DNA of 14,755 nucleotides, taken from Verrucomicrobiota bacterium. GTDB taxonomy: Bacteria; Verrucomicrobiota; Verrucomicrobiia; Opitutales; Opitutaceae. The notes under the pieces were generated by a model. It saw only the letters and a program-made list of their open reading frames with translations. It was not told where the DNA came from and did not search any database. The position numbers were made by a program, and so were the translations under genes. Where the stretch lies: contig JAEXPQ010000319.1 in NCBI GenBank assembly GCA_023446735.1, positions 1 to 14,755 on the forward strand, written 5' to 3'. Positions 1 to 7,068 of this stretch are shown in pieces; position 1 is the first letter of the stretch; every line of letters starts with the position of its first letter.

Positions 1-366
1 CGGCAGCACCGGGTCGACCGTGAGCGCGACCGGCGCGCTGAGGACACTGCCGGTCGCGCCGGCCACCGTCACCCGAAAGACCGCGCCGCTGTCGCCGAGG
101 GTCGTCGCGGGGACCGTGAGGCTGCCGCCGGTCGCGCCCACGAGCGCCTCCTCGTCGCGCCACCACTGGTACGACAGCGGCGTCGCGTCGCTCGCCGTCA
201 CGGTGAACACCGCCGGCTGGCCCGCCACGACCGAGACCGGGGCGGGCTGCACGGTGATCGTCGGCGCCGCCCCGCCGAGCGTGGCGCCGAGCGCGGCCGC
301 GCCCACGGCCAGGCAACGGTGGACGGACCGGGAGAAGGCGGGGGCGGGAGTACGAAGGAGGCGCAT
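1..366 (-). CDS. Secreted Ig-like domain protein, N-terminal part (runs off the window)
   Basis: Reading the minus strand from the ATG at 366 gives 122 codons with no stop before the window edge, so only the N-terminus is seen. Residues 1-35 form a signal peptide: MRLLRT with basic residues, then an Ala/Gly/Leu-rich core (LAVGAAALGATLGG) and a likely cleavage near GGAAP. Residues about 36-122 match the bacterial Ig-like repeat common in large secreted verrucomicrobial proteins: ITVQPAPVSVVAGQPAVFTV, then SYQWWRDEEAL, then TTLGDSGAVFRVTV, with the core Trp and the L-x-D-S-G-x-F turn conserved. It probably lies outside the cytoplasm, as an adhesin or as the front of a larger enzyme. What follows is not visible, so no specific activity can be given. 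There is no Shine-Dalgarno sequence; a strong folded element lies just upstream on the transcript. Confidence 0.82.
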   Translation of the reverse strand, partial: MRLLRTPAPAFSRSVHRCLAVGAAALGATLGGAAPTITVQPAPVSVVAGQPAVFTVTASDATPLSYQWWRDEEALVGATGGSLTVPATTLGDSGAVFRVTVAGATGSVLSAPVALTVDPVLP

Positions 367-379
367 GGGCGTGACGGTT

Positions 380-426
380 CGGGTTGCACCCGGCCGGCAG
401 GGGAGACCCCTGCACCCGCGGCCGGG
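380..426 (-). promoter_or_regulatory. Folded 5' leader with possible pseudoknot, upstream of the Ig-like protein gene
   Basis: On the minus-strand transcript an outer stem of 8 perfect pairs (426-419 with 396-389, CCCGGCCG/CGGCCGGG) encloses an inner stem of 7 perfect pairs (413-407 with 403-397, GCAGGGG/CCCCTGC) closed by a 3-nt loop. A 5-nt bulge (418-414, CGGGT) separates the two stems on the 5' side. The bulge is perfectly complementary to ACCCG at 384-380, four nucleotides after the outer stem, so a pseudoknot is possible. The element ends 13 nt before the start codon at 366. It could control translation, or serve as a terminator for the transporter gene upstream, although no T-tract follows. 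The pairing is seen in the sequence; the function is inference. Confidence 0.45.
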
Positions 427-491
427 CCCGCCCTGCTCCTCGCACTACGAACGTCGGCGGCCAAGCCGGTTACCGGTCCGCCGCGGCGAAT

Positions 492-510
492 CACGGGTCT
501 TTGACCCACG
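492..510 (-). terminator. Hairpin just after the transporter stop codon
   Basis: In the minus-strand RNA, CGTGGGTC (510-503) pairs with GACCCGTG (499-492) around an AAA loop, giving 8 pairs of which two are G-U. It lies 6 nt past the stop codon of the EamA transporter gene. There is no T-tract behind it, so intrinsic termination is uncertain. Confidence 0.3.
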
Positions 511-516
511 CCCGGT

Positions 517-1449
517 TCATCCCCGGGTCGCCGCGGCTTGCCGGGTGATGAGGACCACCGAGGCCACGATGATCGCCGCCGCGGCAAGCATGGAGGCGGT
601 CACCGCCTCGCCGGCGCACGCCCAGCCGAGGAACACGGCAATCACCGGGTTGACGTAGGCGTACGTGGCGACCTTCGCCGGCGTGCTCGCGCGCAACAGC
701 CAGATGTAGGTGCCGAACGCGATCAGCGAGCCGACCAGCACGAGGTACAGCCAAGCCAGCCCCGAACGCAACGAGACGGCGGCGGGCTCGAACCGCGTCC
801 ATTCGCCGAGCCCGGCGCCGACCCCGAGCTGCAGCAAACCGCCGAAGAGCATCTGGAGGCTCGCGGCCATGAACGGATCCCCGCCGCCGTGGTTGCGCTT
901 CGAGCGCAGCGAACCCGCCGCCCAGCTCACGCTCGCCACCGCGAGCGCCGCCATCGCGCCCCACGGGAACGCCCCCGCCCACGCGCCTCCCGCCTGCAAC
1001 CACGCCACTCCCGCGGTGCCGAGCGCGATCCCGACAAGGCCCATCCGCCCCGGGCGGCGATGCGGCGGCAACACCCACTCCAACGCCGCGAAGACCAGCG
1101 GCGTCGCGCCGACCATCAGCGCCGTGAGGCCCGACGGGAGGAACTGCTCCGCCCAGCTCACCAGCCCGTTGCCGCCGAGCAGCAGGAGCGCGCCGATCAC
1201 CACCGCTTCGCGCACTTGCGCGCGGCTCGGCGCCGCCGCCCCCCGCAGCCGCAGGAAGAGGTGGAGGAGCAGCCCGCCCGCCAGGAAGCGCGATCCGCCC
1301 ATCAGGAACGGCGGGATCGTCTCCACCGCAAACCGGATACCGAGGTAGGTCGAGCCCCACACCACGTAGATCGTGGCGAACCCGAGCGCCACCGCCGCCG
1401 GGGACGGCGGCCGCAGCTTCCCGGCGAGCTTCTCCGGCATGTTCTCCAT
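517..1449 (-). CDS. EamA-family drug/metabolite transporter (YedA/RhaT type)
   Basis: This is a 310-residue inner-membrane protein with about ten hydrophobic helices, the usual size and topology of the drug/metabolite transporter superfamily, which is built from two EamA repeats of five helices. The first repeat opens with the family signature IYVVWGSTYLGIRFAVETIP (about 27-46) and contains a PPFLMGGSRFLAGG segment. The second repeat starts near residue 163 and holds SLIAFGTYIWLLR and AYVNPVIAVFLGW (about 241-276), both typical of YedA-like exporters. Substrates of such proteins are mostly small amino-acid-like or toxic compounds and cannot be read from sequence. The start is unsure: the ATG at 1449 (MENMPEKL) and the ATG at 1440 are both plausible, and the frame stays open to 1548, where it would overlap the divergent PilT gene. 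A hairpin follows the stop. Confidence 0.88.
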   Translation of the reverse strand: MENMPEKLAGKLRPPSPAAVALGFATIYVVWGSTYLGIRFAVETIPPFLMGGSRFLAGGLLLHLFLRLRGAAAPSRAQVREAVVIGALLLLGGNGLVSWAEQFLPSGLTALMVGATPLVFAALEWVLPPHRRPGRMGLVGIALGTAGVAWLQAGGAWAGAFPWGAMAALAVASVSWAAGSLRSKRNHGGGDPFMAASLQMLFGGLLQLGVGAGLGEWTRFEPAAVSLRSGLAWLYLVLVGSLIAFGTYIWLLRASTPAKVATYAYVNPVIAVFLGWACAGEAVTASMLAAAAIIVASVVLITRQAAATRG

Positions 1450-1540
1450 GTGCGGGAGAACGGCCCCGCCCGGCCCCGGTTCAAGCGCGCCCCACTCCGC
1501 ACTCGCCGGCCACCGAAAAGCACCTACCGTCTCGCCCACC

Positions 1541-2689
1541 ATGGCCACCCCGTTCGAGGAGCCCGTCTACGCCGTCGCCGGCCGGATGCTCAGCCTGCGC
1601 GACCTGCTCGCGGTCTTCAACGACCCCGCCCACATGGTCGACGGCATTTCGCGCTTCTCCGACCTGCACCTCAAGACGGGCGAGGCCGCCTTCTACCGCT
1701 ACGACGGCGACATCGTGCCGCTGCGCGACGGCACCGTGATGCGCCCGGAGGTCGTCGAGCTGTTCGTCGGCGCCCTGCTCACGCCGGAACAGTTCGAACG
1801 CCTCCACGCCGCCCCGCCCGTCGACATCGACGCCAGCTTCGCCTGGCCCGCCGGCGGCCTGAGCTTTCGGTTGAACGCGTTCCGGGACCGCGACGGCCTC
1901 GCCGCCGTGGTACGCGTGCTGCCCCGCCTGATCCCGTCCCTCGAGTCGCTCGGCCTGCCCGACTCGCGCGTGGCGCAGGAGATCTGCGACCTGCAGCAGG
2001 GCCTGGTGATCGTCGCGGGCAACACCGGCAGCGGCAAGAGCACCACCATCGCCAGCTTCCTCCAGCACATCAACGCCCGCCGTAACGTCCGCATCATCAC
2101 ACTCGAGGATCCCGTCGAGCACGTCTTCGGCAGCCGCCGCGCGCTCTTCTCGCAACGCGAGCTCGGGCTCCACATTCCCACCTTCTCCGCCGGCCTGCGC
2201 AGCGCCCTGCGCGAGGACCCCGACATCATCTTCGTGGGCGAGATGCGCGACGCCGAGACCACCGCCCTCGCCCTCACCGCCGCCGAGACCGGCCACCTCG
2301 TGTTCTCCACGCTCCACACCAGGGACGCGAAGGGCACCGTCTCCCGCATCGTCGACCTCTTCCCGCCCGAGCGCACCAAGGAGATCGCCTCCCAGCTCTC
2401 GCTCAGCCTCTCGTACGTGATCAGCCAGAAACTCGTCGCCCGCCGCACCGGGGGCCGCCGCCTCGCGGTCGAGGTTCTCAAGAACACCGCCGGCGTCGCT
2501 CACCTCGTGCGTACCGGCGCCTGGCACCAGCTGTACACCCAGCTTGAGACTGGCCACAACGACGGCATGATCACGCTCGAACACCACCTGCACGCGCTCG
2601 TGCGCACCGGCGAGATCACGCCCGAGGAGGCCCGGCGCAACGCGAACGAGCCGCAGGTGATCGACCGCCTCCTGCTGCCGCCCCCCTAG
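1541..2689 (+). CDS. PilT/PilU-type pilus retraction ATPase
   Basis: This 382-residue protein is a cytoplasmic secretion/pilus hexameric ATPase of the PilT/PilU branch, which normally pulls type IV pilins out of the fibre for twitching, adhesion or DNA uptake. The N-terminal domain contains RFSDLHLKTG (about 38-47), matching the SDLH motif of PilT. The ATPase core has Walker A GNTGSGKST (160-168), the Asp box RIITLEDPVEH (184-194), the Walker B region REDPDIIFVGEMRD (224-237) and the His box TGHLVFSTLHT (250-260), all intact. FPPERTKEIASQLS (274-287) is also typical of PilT. The length matches the family (about 345-380). The ATG at 1541 begins just where homology should begin; in-frame starts from 1373 would overlap the divergent transporter gene. 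No other pilus gene is in the window. PilT and PilU cannot be told apart reliably here. Confidence 0.92.
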   Translation: MATPFEEPVYAVAGRMLSLRDLLAVFNDPAHMVDGISRFSDLHLKTGEAAFYRYDGDIVPLRDGTVMRPEVVELFVGALLTPEQFERLHAAPPVDIDASFAWPAGGLSFRLNAFRDRDGLAAVVRVLPRLIPSLESLGLPDSRVAQEICDLQQGLVIVAGNTGSGKSTTIASFLQHINARRNVRIITLEDPVEHVFGSRRALFSQRELGLHIPTFSAGLRSALREDPDIIFVGEMRDAETTALALTAAETGHLVFSTLHTRDAKGTVSRIVDLFPPERTKEIASQLSLSLSYVISQKLVARRTGGRRLAVEVLKNTAGVAHLVRTGAWHQLYTQLETGHNDGMITLEHHLHALVRTGEITPEEARRNANEPQVIDRLLLPPP

Positions 2690-2757
2690 GCTCCCGCCCG
2701 CGCGCCCGGCGTTTCCTCGCCGCCGCACCCGCTCCGCCGTACACTCCCGCTTTCCTC

Positions 2758-3447
2758 GTGAAGAAAACCAAGCCCTACTCCGTCTACTTCGGCGGCGAAC
2801 TCTTCAACACCAAGCATCTCGTCGGCAACGCCTACCTCGCCGAGGCGATCTACGAGCGCTCCCACGGCCGCTTCGAATGCCTCCTGCCGCAGGATTTCGA
2901 CATCCGCCGCCGCAGCCTGCGCGGCATCCGCGACCAGGACATCCAGGCCCTCCTCGGCGCCGACCTCGCGCTCTTCAACTACGACGGCACCGAGCTCGAC
3001 TCCGGCACCGTCGTCGAGTTCATGTTCGCCAAGTTCGCCGACATCCCCTCCGTGCTCCTGCGCACCGACATCCGCCACGGCGGCGACCAGTTCCGCGAGC
3101 CGTGGAACCTGATGACGAGCTACTTCCCGCGCACCGTCACCGTCCTGGCCGACAGCCTCACCCCGTACCGCGCCGCCGCCCTGCGTCACCAACGCCTCGA
3201 CACGGGGACCCGCCTCGCCGGGCAGCACGCCACCGCGGCCGCCCAGGTCGTGTGCGACCGCGTCGCCGCCCAGGTCGTGCGTGCGCTCGACCGGCTGATC
3301 AAGACCGAGCCGGTCATGCCCAAGCACCTGCGCGAGGAGGTCTACCACTGGCTCGCGCTCCTGCCCGCCATGCACGGCCGCCCGAAGGCGCTGCGCCGCG
3401 AGCTCGAGAAGGCCCTCGCCCGCAAGGTCGACCGCGACCTGCTCTGA
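2758..3447 (+). CDS. Nucleoside 2-deoxyribosyltransferase-like protein with C-terminal extension
   Basis: The N-terminal half (about 7-105) resembles the nucleoside 2-deoxyribosyltransferase fold (PF05014 family): the opening strand VYFGGELF (9-16), then HLVGNAYLAEAI, LLPQDFD, ADLALFNYDGTE (68-79) and DSGTVVEFMFA (81-91). In the family, the Glu in D-x-GT-x-x-E is the catalytic nucleophile that cleaves the N-glycosidic bond; Glu87 occupies that place. Classical members are about 150-160 residues, whereas this one has 229, with an Arg/Leu-rich helical tail from about 155 on that I do not recognise. Likely roles are nucleoside or nucleotide salvage or sanitation. The GTG at 2758 is the only sensible start, since the next in-frame Met is residue 89, beyond the active site. 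It lies 68 bp downstream of the PilT-type gene on the same strand, and transcription may be shared. Confidence 0.72.
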   Translation: MKKTKPYSVYFGGELFNTKHLVGNAYLAEAIYERSHGRFECLLPQDFDIRRRSLRGIRDQDIQALLGADLALFNYDGTELDSGTVVEFMFAKFADIPSVLLRTDIRHGGDQFREPWNLMTSYFPRTVTVLADSLTPYRAAALRHQRLDTGTRLAGQHATAAAQVVCDRVAAQVVRALDRLIKTEPVMPKHLREEVYHWLALLPAMHGRPKALRRELEKALARKVDRDLL

Positions 3448-3460
3448 GCCATCCAGACGA

Positions 3461-3488
3461 GGGACGAGTGTCAAGGGACGAGCGCCAA
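3461..3488. repeat. Two tandem copies of a 14-bp repeat
   Basis: GGGACGAGTGTCAA (3461-3474) is followed directly by GGGACGAGCGCCAA (3475-3488), 12 of 14 bases alike, both differences being T/C. Further on in the same 238-bp spacer, CTCTCGAC occurs at 3547-3554 and 3569-3576 around GCTCGTCGTCTCGA-like sequence, partly complementary to the GACGAG repeats. The spacer contains no convincing gene. Confidence 0.5.
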
Positions 3489-3685
3489 ACGGTCGGTGAG
3501 CTGATCCAGTGCGCTGGTTTGCTCGGCGGCTCGCTGGGCACTCCGGCTCTCGACGCTCGTCGTCTCGACTCTCGACCGGCTGACTACGGCTGAGGCACGA
3601 GCTCGCGCCGGCGGCCGCCGCCTCACGCGACGCGCCGCCGCTTTTCGCTTTCCGGCGCCGCGTTTCCCGTGTCCGCTCTCCCGCC

Positions 3686-4582
3686 ATGCCGCTCGACTAC
3701 TCGCCCATCCAACTCGCCGACCACTGGGAGGACTACCGTCTCCTCGAATGCGGCGACGGCATGAAGCAGGAGCGCTGGGGCGAGTTCAACTTCGTGCGCC
3801 CGGACCCGCAGGTCGTCTGGCCCCGCCGCAATCGCCAGCCCTGGAGCGGCTGGGACGGCTACTACCACCGCAGCGACACCGGCGGCGGCAAATGGGAGTT
3901 CCGCCGCCCGCTGCCGGAGTCGTGGACCATTCGTTACGCGCCGCTCGACCTCACGCTGCGCATCCGCCCCACCGGCTTCAAGCACACCGGCCTGTTCCCC
4001 GAGCAGGCCGTGAACTGGGAGTGGAGCTCGGAGCTCATCCGCGCGGCCCGCGCCTCGGGCCGCGAGATCTCCGTCCTCAACCTTTTCGGCTACACCGGCG
4101 CGGCCTCCGTCGCCGCCGCGCGCGCCGGCGCCAGCGTCTGCCATGTCGACGCCGCCAAGGGCATGGTCGAATGGTGCCGCGACAACGCCGCGCTCAGCGG
4201 CCTCGCCGCCGCGCCCATCCGCTACATCGTCGACGACTGCCGCAAGTTCGTCCAACGCGAGCAGCGCCGCGGCAAACGCTACGACGCCGTCATCATGGAT
4301 CCGCCCACCTACGGCCGCGGCGGCTCCGGCGAGATGTGGAAGCTCGAGGACGACCTCTGGGGCCTGCTCGAGGACTGCGGCAAGATCCTCTCCGACCGCC
4401 CGCTGTTCTTCCTGATCAACAGCTACACCGCGCGCCTCTCCCCTGTCGTCGCCGGCAACCTGCTCGCCGCGCTCCTGCCCGCCGGCTCCGGCCACATCTC
4501 CGTGGGCGAGATCGGTCTGCCCGCCAAGGTCGACAACACCGTGCTGCCCTGCGGCATCTTCGGCCGCTGGAGCGCCGCCTGA
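3686..4582 (+). CDS. Class I SAM-dependent RNA methyltransferase, COG1092/PF10672 type
   Basis: This 298-residue cytoplasmic enzyme transfers a methyl group from S-adenosylmethionine, most likely to rRNA. Motif I is LNLFGYTGAASVAAARAGA (131-149), followed by the acidic residue after strand 2 in VCHVDAAKGM (Asp155), IVDDCRKF (181-188, motif III region) and motif IV AVIMDPPTYGRG (201-212), the D-P-P-T/K-Y/F form seen in RlmI/RlmK-like proteins. FKHTGLFPEQAVNW (98-111) is also a hallmark of this group. RlmI-type enzymes are about 395 residues with an N-terminal PUA RNA-binding domain; this protein has none, so RNA binding must come from the first 90 residues, which are rich in Trp and Arg. The methylated base cannot be assigned. 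The ATG at 3686 gives a full-length family start after a 238-bp spacer, with no Shine-Dalgarno sequence. Confidence 0.85.
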   Translation: MPLDYSPIQLADHWEDYRLLECGDGMKQERWGEFNFVRPDPQVVWPRRNRQPWSGWDGYYHRSDTGGGKWEFRRPLPESWTIRYAPLDLTLRIRPTGFKHTGLFPEQAVNWEWSSELIRAARASGREISVLNLFGYTGAASVAAARAGASVCHVDAAKGMVEWCRDNAALSGLAAAPIRYIVDDCRKFVQREQRRGKRYDAVIMDPPTYGRGGSGEMWKLEDDLWGLLEDCGKILSDRPLFFLINSYTARLSPVVAGNLLAALLPAGSGHISVGEIGLPAKVDNTVLPCGIFGRWSAA

Positions 4583-4620
4583 GCCGAAGCGGCACGGTTT
4601 CCGTACCGCCGATTCCGAAG

Positions 4621-4724
4621 GAAGTTGAGGTTGAAGGTTGAAGCTGAAGCGGCGGAATGGATTTCGCCGGCAGGAACGCCTGCGCCACGTTCTCGCTCAG
4701 CCCCTCAACCTAAACCTCAACCTC
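4621..4724. repeat. Inverted repeat built of TTGAGG/TTGAAGG units
   Basis: The left arm (4621-4649) is made of short units TTGAGG, TTGAAGG, TTGAAGC, TGAAGC. The right arm (4696-4724) has the complementary units CCTCAA, CCTAAA, CCTCAA, CCTC. Allowing one or two small gaps, the arms match at roughly 22 of 25 positions as an inverted repeat. They enclose about 46 bp that contain GCAGG-AACG-CCTGC at 4670-4683. The element occupies the 294-bp spacer (4583-4876) between the methyltransferase and the kinase, which has no gene. It may be a miniature mobile or REP-like element. Confidence 0.55.
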
Positions 4725-4789
4725 CCACCACCGCCGCCCGCGTCGCCCGCTCGTTTCCTGCGCCCCTGCCGTAGGGTTATCACCCCGCC

Positions 4790-4804
4790 GGCAACGGGGT
4801 TGCC
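4790..4804. repeat. Small perfect hairpin after a CCGTAGGG tag
   Basis: GGCAAC (4790-4795) and GTTGCC (4799-4804) pair perfectly around GGG. A CCGTAGGG sequence lies just before at 4769-4776, the same tag that accompanies larger palindromes elsewhere in this window. The hairpin is 72 bp upstream of the kinase start and may belong to its leader; no promoter could be recognised here. Confidence 0.35.
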
Positions 4805-4876
4805 AACGGTCACGGCGCCCGCTATTTCGACACCCTCCCGCACCGCCCCACTCCGACCGGACCGCGCCCAGCCCCG

Positions 4877-6835
4877 ATGGACTCCCAGCCCAGCCCCCCC
4901 GCCCCCCCCGAGCCCGCCCGCGACATCGTCGGCTCCGCCGCGGATCTGCGCGTCGCGCTCGCCGCCGGCCGCACCTCCGTCTGGCGCTACGAGTTCGCCT
5001 CCCGCACGCTCCTCAACGACAGCCTGCTCGACCAGCTTCTCGGCTTTCCCGCCGGCACCAACCGCGCCCCCAAGGACTGGATGCGCCTCGTCCACCCCGA
5101 CGATCTCAACCGCCTCCAGGCCCAGTGGCTCGCCATCTGCGAAGGTCGCACCCCGCAGATCGACATCGAGTTCCGCCTCCTCGACCGCAACGGCTCCATC
5201 CGCTGGTTCCACGGCCACGGCACCGCCTCCCGCGACGCCACCCAGCCCCAGGCCATCGCCGGCGTCATCCAGGAGATCACCGAACGCAAACATGCCGAGG
5301 AGGAGCTCCACGAGCTCAGCCGCTACAACCGCCAGCTCCTCGACCTCAGCCCCGACCCCGTCTTCGTGCTCGACGCCGCCGGCACCATCCTCGACGTCAA
5401 CCCCGCCGCCCAGGCCCTCACCCGCGCCGAGCGCTCCGGCCTGATCGGGGTCGATTTCGCGCAGCGCTTCGCCGATGCCGCCCGCGCCCGGCAGCTCTGG
5501 ACCGACGCCCTCGCCCGCGGCACCGTGCGCGACGCCGAGATCGACCTCCTCGCCGCCCCGGCCGCCCAGCCGGTTCCGCTCCTCTGCAACGCCACCGCCC
5601 TCGCCGCCGAGGACGGTTCGCCCCGCGGCGTGCTCGTCGTCGCCCGCGACATCTCCGCCCGCAAGGCCGCCGAGGCCGAGCGCTTCATGACCGAGGCCCG
5701 CGTGCGGGAAACCCAGAAACTGGAGTCGCTGGGCGTGCTCGCCGGCGGCATCGCCCACGATTTCAACAACCTCCTCACCGGCATCCTCGGCAACGCCTCG
5801 CTCGCCAAGCTCGATCTCGCCGCCGACACCCCGCCCTACAACTGCGTCGAGGAGATCGAGAAGGCCTCCCTGCGCGCCGCCGAGCTCTGCCGCCAGATGC
5901 TCGCCTACTCCGGCAAGGGTCGCTTCGTCGTCCAACTCCTCGACCTCTCCGAGCTCATCACCGAGGCCGGCCCGTTGCTCGAGCTCTCCACGACGAAGAA
6001 GGCCAAGCTGCGTTTCTTCCTCAACAAGCACCTCCCGCTCATCCAGGCCGACGTCAACCAGCTGCGCCAAGTCGTGATCAACCTCGTCTCCAACGCCGCC
6101 GAGTCCATCGGCGACAAGGACGGGCTCATCCGCATCACCACCGGCGCCATGCGCGCCACCCGCGAGTACCTGCACCACACGCACCTGTCGCCCGATCTGC
6201 CGGAGGGCAACTACGTGTTCGTCGAGGTCAGCGACAACGGCGCCGGCATGCCGCCCGAGATCCTCCAACGCATCTTCGAGCCGTTCTACACCACCAAGTT
6301 CACCGGCCGCGGGCTCGGCCTCTCCGCCGTGCTCGGCATCGTCCGCGGCCACAACGGCGCCATCAAGGTCGAGAGCGAGCCCGGCAAGGGCGCCTCGTTC
6401 CTCGTCCTCTTCCCCGCCGCCGAGCAGACCGCGCTCCTCCCCGCCGAGCCCCCGCCGAGCGCCCCGGCCGTGAAGCGTATCCTGGTCGTGGACGACGAGG
6501 AGACCGTGCGCAGCGTCATGGCCCGCATGCTTCGCTCCTTCGGCTACGAGGCCGTCGTCGCCTGCAATGGCCAGGAGGCCGTCGAGATCTTCCACGCCGG
6601 CCGCGACAACTTCCGTGCCGTCCTCCTCGACCTCACCATGCCCGAGCTCGACGGCGCCGAGACCTTCCGCGAGATCCACCGTCTGCGCCCCGAGCTGCCC
6701 GTCGTCCTGATGAGCGGCTACAGCGAGCAGGATGCCGTGGCGAAGTTCGGCGCCGCCGGCCTGGCCGGCTTCCTCCAGAAGCCCTTCCAGCCCGACGCCC
6801 TCCGCGCCCGCCTCTCCGGCATCGTCTCGACCTGA
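4877..6835 (+). CDS. Hybrid sensor histidine kinase: PAS-PAS-HisKA-HATPase-REC
   Basis: This 652-residue protein senses a signal, autophosphorylates on His and passes the phosphate to its own receiver. It has a Pro-rich start, a first PAS domain with PAC (about 25-137: LLGFPAG, HPDDLNRL, GSIRWFHGHGT, QEITERK), and a second PAS (about 145-265: LLDLSPDPVFVLDAAG, DISARKAAE). The dimerisation/phosphoacceptor region has GVLAGGIAHDFNNLLTGILG with His294. The ATPase domain has N box INLVSNAAES (Asn406), G1 DNGAGMP (453-459), F box IFEPFYTTK and G2 GRGLGLSAV. The receiver (about 533-650) has the acidic pair Asp539/Asp540, phosphoacceptor Asp585 in LLDLTMPE, and Lys635 in QKPF. No transmembrane segment is visible, so it is probably cytosolic. 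There is no DNA-binding output and no neighbouring regulator, so a separate Hpt protein or response regulator is likely. No Shine-Dalgarno sequence precedes the ATG. Confidence 0.93.
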   Translation: MDSQPSPPAPPEPARDIVGSAADLRVALAAGRTSVWRYEFASRTLLNDSLLDQLLGFPAGTNRAPKDWMRLVHPDDLNRLQAQWLAICEGRTPQIDIEFRLLDRNGSIRWFHGHGTASRDATQPQAIAGVIQEITERKHAEEELHELSRYNRQLLDLSPDPVFVLDAAGTILDVNPAAQALTRAERSGLIGVDFAQRFADAARARQLWTDALARGTVRDAEIDLLAAPAAQPVPLLCNATALAAEDGSPRGVLVVARDISARKAAEAERFMTEARVRETQKLESLGVLAGGIAHDFNNLLTGILGNASLAKLDLAADTPPYNCVEEIEKASLRAAELCRQMLAYSGKGRFVVQLLDLSELITEAGPLLELSTTKKAKLRFFLNKHLPLIQADVNQLRQVVINLVSNAAESIGDKDGLIRITTGAMRATREYLHHTHLSPDLPEGNYVFVEVSDNGAGMPPEILQRIFEPFYTTKFTGRGLGLSAVLGIVRGHNGAIKVESEPGKGASFLVLFPAAEQTALLPAEPPPSAPAVKRILVVDDEETVRSVMARMLRSFGYEAVVACNGQEAVEIFHAGRDNFRAVLLDLTMPELDGAETFREIHRLRPELPVVLMSGYSEQDAVAKFGAAGLAGFLQKPFQPDALRARLSGIVST

Positions 6836-6894
6836 GGCGTGACCATGCAACGGCCGCGAGTCTACGAGCGAGACCGGCCTCCCACTGGTGAAAC

Positions 6895-6952
6895 CGTAGG
6901 TCGGCGTGCTGGCACTCGCCTTTCGGAGCGCGAGCCAGCTCGCTGGCCTACG
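6895..6952. repeat. Long imperfect palindrome with CGTAGG ends, between convergent genes
   Basis: The arms 6895-6919 and 6928-6952 are 25 bp each and match at 20 positions, with two of the five mismatches becoming G-U pairs in RNA; the loop is 8 bp. Both outer ends carry CGTAGG/CCTACG. It lies 60 bp after the kinase stop in the gap facing the GH43 gene. Transcribed from either strand it would form a long hairpin, so it may serve as a bidirectional terminator or be a REP-like repeat. Confidence 0.55.
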
Positions 6953-7041
6953 CGGCAGTTGAATTGGCTGAGCGCCGCGGGCGGCCTGCGGCGGCAGCAC
7001 CCCGCCTCCGCCCCCGCTGGGAGTGTGAAACTTTGCGGGAC

Positions 7042-7066
7042 AAGGGCGTCGCTCGCCGACGCCCTT
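7042..7066. terminator. Perfect 10-bp hairpin directly after the GH43 stop codon
   Basis: AAGGGCGTCG (7042-7051) and CGACGCCCTT (7057-7066) pair perfectly around CTCGC. The GH43 stop codon TAG (7071-7069) lies within a CCGTAGG tag that leads into this hairpin on the minus strand. A close relative occurs at 9619-9643. Its position after a gene end and between convergent genes suggests transcription termination or mRNA 3'-end protection, although a T-tract is missing. Confidence 0.55.
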
Positions 7067-7068
7067 GC

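Noticed and set aside
466..476. CCGGT-T-ACCGG palindrome as an operator
   Set aside because: It is short, and such GC palindromes are expected by chance in this composition; no second copy was found.
1450..1540. Promoters between the transporter and PilT genes
   Set aside because: The 91-bp divergent gap must hold promoters, but I could find no -10/-35 pair or operator worth marking.
1541..3447. PilT-type ATPase plus deoxyribosyltransferase-like protein as a defence pair
   Set aside because: The two are 68 bp apart on one strand, but neither shows a feature specific to immunity and no nuclease, toxin or mobile gene is nearby.
2686..3687. A 333-codon minus-strand frame opposite the deoxyribosyltransferase-like gene
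   Set aside because: Although longer than the plus-strand gene, it encodes Glu/Gly/Val/Arg-rich low-complexity sequence, while the plus strand shows ordered family motifs.
5125..6891. A 588-codon plus-strand frame inside the kinase gene
   Set aside because: It is a shifted frame giving an Arg/Pro/His-rich chain with no motif; the kinase reading is clearly the real one.
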